9,807 nt of DNA, from the NCBI GenBank assembly GCA_030836705.1, contig JAUPLZ010000089.1, forward strand, positions 1 through 9,807, written 5' to 3'. The first letter of the stretch is position 1; each line of letters begins with the position of its first letter. Below, one piece after another: positions 5,739 to 9,807 of this stretch. The notes below the pieces were generated by a model. The model was given only the letters and a program-made list of their open reading frames with translations. It had not been told where the DNA came from and did not search any database. This stretch comes from Campylobacterota bacterium. GTDB taxonomy: Bacteria > Campylobacterota > Campylobacteria > Campylobacterales > SZUA-545. A program made the position numbers and the translations under genes.

Positions 5739-7146
5739 CTTTAAAACAGAATCAAAAAAACTTGCAATTCACTACTTTGTAGTTGCTGTTATACTTTTTG
5801 GCGCACAGCTTGTAATGGGGCTTATTGCGGCATATCAGTTCTTAAATCCTGATTTCTTGTATGGATTATTTGATTTTTCAACGGCTCGTATGGTTCACAT
5901 CAATGCGCTTGTTGTTTGGATGCTTTATGCAATGATAGGCTCTGTCTATTTTCTGCTTCCGGATGAAACAGGCATTGAGACAGTCGGAATCGGGCTTGGA
6001 AAACTCGGATTTTGGGTTTTAACCCTTGCTGTTACTATTGTAGTCGGCGTTTATATACTTGTTCAAGTTGGACCTGCTGATGATATGACTATTTGGCTTA
6101 TCAACGAAGGTAGAGAGTATATCGAAGCTCCAAGATGGGCAGACCTTGGTATTGTTGTAGTAGTTTTAATATTTGTTTTCAATGTTTACGCTACTGCGAT
6201 AAAGGGCGAAAGAACAGGCATTATGACTGTTTTGATGGCTGACCTTATAGCGCTTGCCGGTATATATCTAGCCGGTATGTTCTTTACTCAAAATATCTCA
6301 ATAGATCAATTCTGGTGGTGGTGGGTTATTCACCTTTGGGTTGAAGCTACATGGGAGGTTTTCGTAGGTTCACTTATGGCATATGCTCTTATTCACACGC
6401 TTGGCGCAAAAAGACAAGTAGTTGAAATGTGGCTATGGATAGAAGTAGCGATGCTTTTTGGTTCTGGAATTTTAGGTCTAGGGCATCACTATTTCTGGAT
6501 TGGAACACCTGAATATTGGTGGGAAATCGGTGCGCTATTTAGCTCGCTAGAGCCGATTCCGCTTGTGGCGATGTTTGTACATGTTGTTTATGATTGGGGT
6601 AAAGAGCACGGCGTAAGAGAAGGCGAAGGCTTGAAAAAAGTCATGACAAACTCTCCGGCGTTTGCTTGGCTTGTTACTAACGCATTCGGTAACTTCTTGG
6701 GTGCTGGTGTTTGGGGCTTTTTCCATACGCTTCCGCAAATCAATCTTTATACACACGGTACGCAGTTTACATCTGCTCACGGTCACCTTGCGTTTTTCGG
6801 TGCATTTGCTACTATTCTCATAGGTATGTTCTATATGGGCGTTCAAAAGAAAAATAACATCAAAGAGATGCGTATGACATTTGCATCAAAAATGGCTATC
6901 GTTCTTTTATCCGTAGGGGTTTTAGGAATGACGGCGGCTCTTACTATTTCAGGATACGGTCAAGTTATGGTAGAAAGAGCACAAATGGGTGCGACTTGGG
7001 ATGGATATTTTGCAGCTCAAAATACCGTTTGGTTTATTCAAGGTCTTGGCTGGAGATTCGTGATGGGCTTGGTTACTATCACAGGATTTGCATTCTTGGT
7101 TTACGATTTGCTAACAACTAGCAAAAGCGAAAGACACGAAAGATAA
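5728..7146 (+). CDS. norB: Nitric oxide reductase catalytic subunit NorB (cNOR type)
   Basis: NorB, a heme-copper oxidase superfamily membrane protein of about 12 helices, reduces 2 NO to N2O. The 472 residues carry every ligand at a nearly constant offset from Pseudomonas aeruginosa NorB (466 aa): His57 and His353 for low-spin heme b, His351 for heme b3, and His202, His253 and His254 for non-heme FeB. The cNOR-specific Glu206 (HLWVEATWE) and Glu275 (SSLEPIPL) and the calcium-site region EGREYIEAP (127-135) are also present. There is no N-terminal quinol-oxidase-like extension, so it is a cytochrome c-dependent enzyme rather than qNOR. AGGAG at 5717-5721 lies within the end of norC. Activation genes norQ and norD are absent from this operon. 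Confidence 0.98.
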   Translation: MLSNFKTESKKLAIHYFVVAVILFGAQLVMGLIAAYQFLNPDFLYGLFDFSTARMVHINALVVWMLYAMIGSVYFLLPDETGIETVGIGLGKLGFWVLTLAVTIVVGVYILVQVGPADDMTIWLINEGREYIEAPRWADLGIVVVVLIFVFNVYATAIKGERTGIMTVLMADLIALAGIYLAGMFFTQNISIDQFWWWWVIHLWVEATWEVFVGSLMAYALIHTLGAKRQVVEMWLWIEVAMLFGSGILGLGHHYFWIGTPEYWWEIGALFSSLEPIPLVAMFVHVVYDWGKEHGVREGEGLKKVMTNSPAFAWLVTNAFGNFLGAGVWGFFHTLPQINLYTHGTQFTSAHGHLAFFGAFATILIGMFYMGVQKKNNIKEMRMTFASKMAIVLLSVGVLGMTAALTISGYGQVMVERAQMGATWDGYFAAQNTVWFIQGLGWRFVMGLVTITGFAFLVYDLLTTSKSERHER

Positions 7147-7160
7147 AAAAGGAGTATTTC

Positions 7161-7310
7161 ATGATAGAGCCATTTGTAGATATCGTTCCTAGTTTTTTTG
7201 GCTGGTTAAATCAAGGTCCTATGACCTTGACTCTATTCTTGCACGGGATTATTATTCTTCCTATGTTTTGGATATATAGACAAGAAAAAAAGAGACTCGA
7301 AAACGAATAA
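7161..7310 (+). CDS. 49-residue single-TM miniprotein, last gene of the nor operon
   Basis: A short frame starts at an ATG 14 nt after the norB stop with a good ribosome site (AAAAAGGAG, 7146-7154) and ends in TAA just before the operon terminator. The product begins MIEPFVDIVPSFFGWLNQGP, has one hydrophobic helix (about 21-38, TLTLFLHGIIILPMFWIY), and a basic cytoplasmic tail RQEKKRLENE. The arrangement resembles small accessory subunits of heme-copper oxidases such as CcoQ. The terminator directly behind it and the ribosome site in front support a real gene. A role as a small NO reductase subunit or assembly factor is inference. Its length makes it easy for gene callers to skip. Confidence 0.75.
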   Translation: MIEPFVDIVPSFFGWLNQGPMTLTLFLHGIIILPMFWIYRQEKKRLENE

Positions 7311-7316
7311 AACCAT

Positions 7317-7342
7317 GCACCGCATTTTTTGCGGTGCTTTTT
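7317..7342 (+). terminator. Rho-independent terminator of the nor operon
   Basis: GCACCGCA (7317-7324), a TTTTT loop and TGCGGTGC (7330-7337) form a perfect 8-bp GC-rich stem followed by TTTTT, 6 bp after the last nor-operon stop codon. The 3' arm and T-tract are also part of the dispersed repeat at 7321-7371. Confidence 0.9.
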
Positions 7343-7371
7343 ATAAAAAGCAGCAAATGCAAGCGCGAAAG
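7321..7371. repeat. Dispersed repeat fragment, copy 1 (~51 bp)
   Basis: This segment is closely similar to 8365-8416, including an exact GCAAATGCAAGCGCGAAAG in both. It contains a perfect 18-bp palindrome TGCTTTTTATAAAAAGCA (7335-7352). Directly after it, GAAAGG (7367-7372) and CCTTTC (7384-7389) form a small stem around GGGGACATACCTA. The rest of the gap up to 7464 is AT-rich with nothing else I can identify. Confidence 0.65.
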
Positions 7372-7464
7372 GGGACATACCTACCTTTCCATATAAATAC
7401 AAACAATCATTTTTATTTTGAAAATTCGTAAAAATAGAAAAACTCAACAAAAAATTTAAAAATT

Positions 7465-7845
7465 TTAATTTTGGATATCGTTTATTATCTCAATAGTCGC
7501 TTGAAGCAGTTTATCAATATCGTTCTTACATATGTTAAAAATCACTTCAGCGTCCAAGTCAAAATAGTGATGCGAAAGCATATCTCTAACTCCTTTGACT
7601 TGTTTCCACGGTATGGTCGGATAGTTTTGTAAAAGTTTGTTATCTGAAAGTTTATCTATATTTTTAAATCCCTCGCCGATAGCCACTAACCTCATAGAGA
7701 TGCTGTCAAGTTTTTCTAGCCCCTCATCATCTTTTAAAAAATCATCGCTTGAAGAAATATGCTTTGATCTTTTTTGGATAAGTTCTAAAGAGTGTTGTAT
7801 ATCTTCCAGAGTGGAAAGTATCATAAGTTTTTGTTCGTCAGACAT
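7465..7845 (-). CDS. hepT: HepT-like HEPN toxin (DUF86), type VII toxin-antitoxin
   Basis: The 126-residue all-helical protein ends in the HEPN catalytic signature R-x4-H-x-Y (Arg87, His92, Tyr94 in RDMLSHHYF), preceded by IPWKQVKGVR as is typical of HepT. HEPN toxins of this group are RNases acting on cellular RNA and are silenced by the partner nucleotidyltransferase MntA, which AMPylates a tyrosine near this motif. The start overlaps the upstream mntA-like gene by 8 bp, so the two are translationally coupled with the antitoxin first. Confidence 0.88.
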   Translation of the reverse strand: MSDEQKLMILSTLEDIQHSLELIQKRSKHISSSDDFLKDDEGLEKLDSISMRLVAIGEGFKNIDKLSDNKLLQNYPTIPWKQVKGVRDMLSHHYFDLDAEVIFNICKNDIDKLLQATIEIINDIQN

Positions 7846-8137
7846 AAATCAAATCTTTTTGAATCATTTTTAAGAAAAAAGGCTTTATATTTTTATGCTC
7901 TCTTATAATATCTACTTTTTTATGCAAATCATTTTCTATCTGCTCTTTTATAGCAACCATGTCAAACAGGGATGGCTTCATTTTTACAAAAATATCTATG
8001 TCGCTGCCCTCTTTTGCCTCATCTCTTGCATAGCTTCCAAACAGCCCTATTTTTTCCACATCATACTTGTTTTTAAACTCTAAATAATGCTCTTTTAAAT
8101 AGTTCAAGATGTTTGCTTTGTCAAGTTGCTTTGACAT
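7838..8137 (-). CDS. mntA: MntA-like minimal nucleotidyltransferase antitoxin
   Basis: The 99-residue protein is a minimal nucleotidyltransferase with the diagnostic GSYAR (34-38) followed nine residues later by DID (Asp46 and Asp48, metal ligands) and a third acidic residue, Asp76, in KKVDII. MntA proteins transfer AMP to the cognate HepT toxin and neutralise it. An AAAAAAGG stretch ends about 8 nt before the ATG, a weak ribosome site. The gene precedes hepT and overlaps it by 8 bp, the usual order. No clear promoter was identified upstream, where the large repeat begins about 60 bp away. Confidence 0.9.
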   Translation of the reverse strand: MSKQLDKANILNYLKEHYLEFKNKYDVEKIGLFGSYARDEAKEGSDIDIFVKMKPSLFDMVAIKEQIENDLHKKVDIIREHKNIKPFFLKMIQKDLIYV

Positions 8138-8198
8138 TTACATAGCCTTTTTTAAGTTTGCTTTTATGAAAAATTGTATCAAATATCATTTTAAAATA

Positions 8199-8294
8199 GC
8201 TTTTTTATCAAACTAAATAATCCATCTTCTTTGTATTGCTTTGTGTTTTAGCAATTTTTTCGAGCATTGGCGTAAAGAAAATCAAACTGTTTGA
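8199..8294. repeat. Long direct repeat, copy A (96 bp)
   Basis: This stretch recurs at 9713-9807 with two substitutions and one single-base deletion, about 97% identity. The two copies lie 1514 bp apart in the same orientation and bracket the YoeB/YefM and ParE modules. Copy A continues into a large imperfect palindrome (8233-8365). One minus-strand frame across 8211-8420 is open for 70 codons but has no ATG near its start, and copy B's one-base deletion shifts that frame, so I do not call a gene. Confidence 0.85.
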
Positions 8295-8365
8295 ATCAAA
8301 GATGAGTTTTTGATTTTTAGCCAATGAGAGTAAAAAAATTGCGTTAAAAAACACAACCGCAATAC
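8233..8365. repeat. 133-nt imperfect palindrome (long hairpin) within the repeat
   Basis: Five nested arm pairs are exact reverse complements: GTATTGC (8233) with GCAATAC (8359); TTGTGTTTT (8241) with AAAACACAA (8348); GCAATTTTTT (8251) with AAAAAATTGC (8333); CATTGGC (8265) with GCCAATG (8320); and AAAATCAAA (8278) with TTTGATTTT (8309). Short mismatched or bulged stretches separate them, and the loop is about 22 nt. As single-stranded DNA or RNA this would fold into one long bulged hairpin. Confidence 0.8.
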
Positions 8366-8422
8366 GCTTTTTTGAGGTACTTTTTATAAAAAAAGTAGCA
8401 AATGCAAGCGCGAAAGCGTATT
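8361..8422. repeat. Second hairpin containing dispersed repeat copy 2
   Basis: AATACGCTTT (8361-8370) pairs exactly with AAAGCGTATT (8413-8422), enclosing an inner stem TACTTTTT (8378-8385) with AAAAAGTA (8390-8397). Positions 8365-8416 match 7321-7371 downstream of the nor operon. It lies 25 bp beyond the end of the yoeB gene and could stop its transcript, although it is not a canonical terminator. Confidence 0.65.
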
Positions 8423-8447
8423 AAAGTTGCCTCGTCGCCATTTTTGC

Positions 8448-8708
8448 TTAGTAGTGAAACCTACATTGTGCGACAACTATCAAATCGCCTATGATTTTGT
8501 AAACTAGTCTATGTTCGGCGGTAATCCGCCTTGAAAAATAATCTTGAAAATTTTCTTTTAGTCGCTCCGGCTTGCCAATTCCATTGGAGTCATTGGGGTT
8601 TCTTTTGATATCCTGCAATAAAAGATTCACTCTTTTTAGCATTTTTTTGTCATTTGCCGCCCAATACTGATAATCCTCCCAGCCTCTATCAGCAAACCAT
8701 ATAATCAT
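8448..8708 (-). CDS. yoeB: YoeB family mRNA interferase toxin
   Basis: The 86-residue product aligns along its full length with E. coli YoeB (84 aa), a ribosome-dependent endoribonuclease that cleaves mRNA in the A site. Shared landmarks are the IIW start, WEDYQYW (10-16), GKPERLK with catalytic Glu48, SRRITAEHRLVYK with Arg67, and the C-terminal CRFHY with His85 and Tyr86. All expected catalytic residues are intact, so it is probably active. It overlaps the antitoxin gene by 4 bp and is translated second. Confidence 0.95.
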   Translation of the reverse strand: MIIWFADRGWEDYQYWAANDKKMLKRVNLLLQDIKRNPNDSNGIGKPERLKENFQDYFSRRITAEHRLVYKIIGDLIVVAQCRFHY

Positions 8709-8953
8709 TCTATATCTTTTTTTGTAAATTGCAGCTTCTCTATCTGCTCTACTGCCTCATTTAGTCTATCTCTATTGTTTTTTGATGAAAGTAGATACAT
8801 TGTCTCCTTCATAGAGCTATATTCATCATATGATATTAAAACGGCTGATTTATCATTTTTGGTTGTGATAATATATTCATCAAAATCATCACAAACTTTA
8901 TCGATAAGCTCCCTTAAATGATTTCTAGCATGGGAATAAAAGACTGCTTGCAT
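8705..8953 (-). CDS. yefM: YefM/Phd family antitoxin, partner of YoeB
   Basis: The 82-residue protein has the Phd/YefM N-terminal DNA-binding domain (YSHARNHLRELIDKV, IITTKNDKSAVLISYDEYSSMKETMYLLSS) and an acidic C-terminal tail that would wrap the toxin. YefM neutralises YoeB and represses its own operon. AGGAGG lies about 6 nt ahead of the ATG. A strong promoter with a palindromic operator over the transcription start is immediately upstream. Confidence 0.95.
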   Translation of the reverse strand: MQAVFYSHARNHLRELIDKVCDDFDEYIITTKNDKSAVLISYDEYSSMKETMYLLSSKNNRDRLNEAVEQIEKLQFTKKDIE

Positions 8954-8967
8954 GAAAACCTCCTAAT

Positions 8968-8983
8968 TGACAATATATTGTCA
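8968..8983. promoter_or_regulatory. Perfect 16-bp palindrome, likely YefM autoregulatory operator
   Basis: TGACAATATATTGTCA is a perfect palindrome that begins one base into the -10 hexamer of the yefM promoter and covers its predicted start point (about 8976), between that hexamer and the ribosome site. This is where a repressor would block initiation, so it is a likely binding site for the YefM or YefM-YoeB complex. Its core CAATATATTG is the same as in operator site 1 at 4291. Confidence 0.65.
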
Positions 8984-9011
8984 TTCTATCAGATTAAAAT
9001 TGCTTTGTCAA
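8983..9011 (-). promoter_or_regulatory. Sigma-70 promoter of yefM-yoeB
   Basis: On the minus strand TTGACA (9006-9011) is separated by exactly 17 bp from TAGAAT (8983-8988). It is the best -35/-10 match I found in the window. The transcription start would be near 8976, inside the palindromic operator. Confidence 0.8.
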
Positions 9012-9124
9012 TCGTTCATAATCTATCGTTATACTGCTAAAAGCAGGTTGTCACCTTTTTTCTTTAATTTTTTATATGCGGAGCTGTGTCATAATACAAT
9101 ACATTTCGACTGAAAGGATTTGTT

Positions 9125-9373
9125 GTGACTAAGATTATGAATAGAGTTTTAGAAGATGTGCAAGCATTATCAACAAACGAAAAAAACGATTTGATGAAGT
9201 TTTTAATTGCGTCAATGGACGAGACTCACGATAGCGACTCAGACCAACAATGGGCAAATCTTGCAAAACAAAGATACGAAGATATTGAATCTGGAAAAGC
9301 TCAAACAGTAAGCTGGGAACATATCAAACAACGAGTATTATCTAAGCATGAAGCAGTTATCTTTTCATCCTGA
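9125..9373 (+). CDS. Addiction-module antitoxin, TIGR02574-type
   Basis: The 82-residue protein resembles the TIGR02574 'putative addiction module component' family: an N-terminal helix with LSTNEKNDLMKFLIASMDE and a C-terminal QRYEDIESGKAQTVSWEHIKQRVL, where the SWE-x-I motif is typical. These small proteins pair with ParE/RelE-type toxins, as here. The GTG start is favoured by GAAAGGA at 9112-9118 (6-nt spacing); an ATG at 9137 is the alternative. A possible extended -10 (TG-T-CATAAT, 9087-9095) lies upstream. The frame overlaps the toxin gene by 26 bp. Confidence 0.85.
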   Translation: MTKIMNRVLEDVQALSTNEKNDLMKFLIASMDETHDSDSDQQWANLAKQRYEDIESGKAQTVSWEHIKQRVLSKHEAVIFSS

Positions 9374-9647
9374 TGTAGCTAATGAGATTAAAGATTCTTA
9401 TGTTTGGTATGAAGAGCAGCAGCTTCAAGGACTGGGAAGTCAATTTTTAATTGAATTGGAAGATGGATATATTGCTATTGCGCATTTTCCAGATGCTTGG
9501 GTAAATTTTCAACATGGATTTAAAAGGTACATTTTAAATAAATTTCCATTTTCGATTATTTATAAAACAACCAAAATGGAGATTTTTATCGCTGCAGTGA
9601 TGCACAATAGTAGAAAACCACTTTATTGGCTAGATAGGATTCATTAA
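9348..9647 (+). CDS. RelE/ParE family toxin
   Basis: The 99-residue protein has the ParE-type layout: SFHPDVANEIKDSYVWYEEQ at the N-terminus, GLGSQFLIELEDG, then FKRYILNKFPFSIIYK and the C-terminal strand with AAVMHNSRKPLYW. ParE proteins poison DNA gyrase, whereas RelE relatives cleave mRNA; sequence reading alone favours the ParE-like group without settling the target. It follows the antitoxin with a 26-bp overlap, so the two are co-translated. No internal stop or frameshift is visible. Confidence 0.88.
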   Translation: MKQLSFHPDVANEIKDSYVWYEEQQLQGLGSQFLIELEDGYIAIAHFPDAWVNFQHGFKRYILNKFPFSIIYKTTKMEIFIAAVMHNSRKPLYWLDRIH

Positions 9648-9650
9648 AAC

Positions 9651-9721
9651 AGTCTATGAACAAGTAGTAAAGCAGAGCATGATACAAAATGGTAAAGAAA
9701 ATGCCTCAGACTGCTTTTTTA
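9651..9721 (+). terminator. Possible terminator of the ParE operon
   Basis: CAGTCT (9651-9656) can pair with AGACTG (9708-9713), and GAGCAT can pair, with one bulge, with ATGCCTC just inside. A T-tract (CTTTTTTAT) follows. The 5' arm contains a long unpaired insert, so the structure is weak. The T-tract is already part of repeat copy B. Confidence 0.3.
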
Positions 9722-9807
9722 TCAAACTAAACAATCCATCTTCTTTGTATTGCTTTGTGTTTTAGTAATTTTTCGAGCATTGGCGTAAAGAAAATCAAAC
9801 TGTTTGA
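9713..9807. repeat. Long direct repeat, copy B (95 bp, cut by the window end)
   Basis: This is the second copy of the 8199-8294 element, differing by T to C in TAAAYAAT, C to T in TTTTAGYAA and one missing T in the T-run. The window ends inside it, so it cannot be seen whether the large palindrome is also complete here. Confidence 0.85.

Noticed and set aside
6547..6846. 99-codon minus-strand open frame inside norB
   Set aside because: It is antisense to the heme-ligand region of NorB and has no ribosome site or recognisable domain.
5091..7146. Quinol-dependent NO reductase (qNOR) or NO dismutase instead of cNOR
   Set aside because: A separate NorC with CINCH is present, NorB lacks the N-terminal extension, and all six His and both cNOR glutamates are intact.
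7371..7390. REP/RAYT-associated repeat (GGGGACATACCTACCTTTCC)
   Set aside because: A small stem is present, but there is no RAYT transposase and no second copy in the window. Not enough to call.
7211..7450. 79-codon minus-strand open frame across the nor terminator
   Set aside because: It crosses the 49-aa gene, the terminator and a dispersed repeat. It is open only because the repeat lacks stops in that frame.
8199..8422. Integron attC site flanking TA cassettes
   Set aside because: The length and folded shape are suggestive, but I could not find the GTTRRRY/RYYYAAC core sites at the ends, and no integrase is in the window.

Overview
The window looks like a chromosomal segment of a free-living Campylobacterota (Epsilonproteobacteria) bacterium, close to Sulfurimonas or Sulfuricurvum. 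The basis is AT-rich DNA, a futalosine-route menaquinone gene (mqnA) downstream of tgt, a FlgS-like histidine kinase, and a compact cNOR operon typical of denitrifying, sulfur- or hydrogen-oxidising members. The genus is an inference from protein character; no rRNA is present.

Layout. 1-452 (-): the start of a secreted N-acetylmuramoyl-L-alanine amidase, cut by the window edge. 696-1202 (+): a periplasmic cytochrome c'-like monoheme protein behind an FNR/CRP-type box. 1265-4076 (-): a tight operon tgt > mqnA > histidine kinase, each stop touching the next start. 4077-4394: a divergent intergenic region with a 13-bp inverted repeat on the tgt side and a regularly spaced array of palindromic operator-like sites on the other side. 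4410-4649 (+): a small putative helix-turn-helix protein. 4743-7310 (+): the nitric oxide reductase operon, made of a 3-TM protein of unknown function, norC, norB and an otherwise easily missed 49-codon membrane miniprotein, closed by a strong terminator at 7317-7342. 7465-9807: an accessory stretch with three toxin-antitoxin pairs (HepT/MntA, YoeB/YefM, ParE/TIGR02574-type antitoxin) and dispersed repeats. The last two pairs are bracketed by a ~95-bp direct repeat.

How it works together. NorC passes electrons from periplasmic cytochromes to NorB, which reduces two NO to N2O. The cytochrome c'-like gene and the nor operon both carry a TTGAY-N4-RTCAA box about 30 bp ahead of a -10 hexamer. That is the geometry of class II FNR/CRP activation, so a shared low-oxygen or NO-responsive regulator is likely. 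The small HTH protein sits between the operator array and the nor promoter and is a candidate autoregulator and local regulator.

The most unusual features are: the 31/32-bp phased operator array; the 49-aa and 3-TM proteins flanking norCB; the long direct repeat around two TA modules; and the 133-nt imperfect palindrome inside that repeat.
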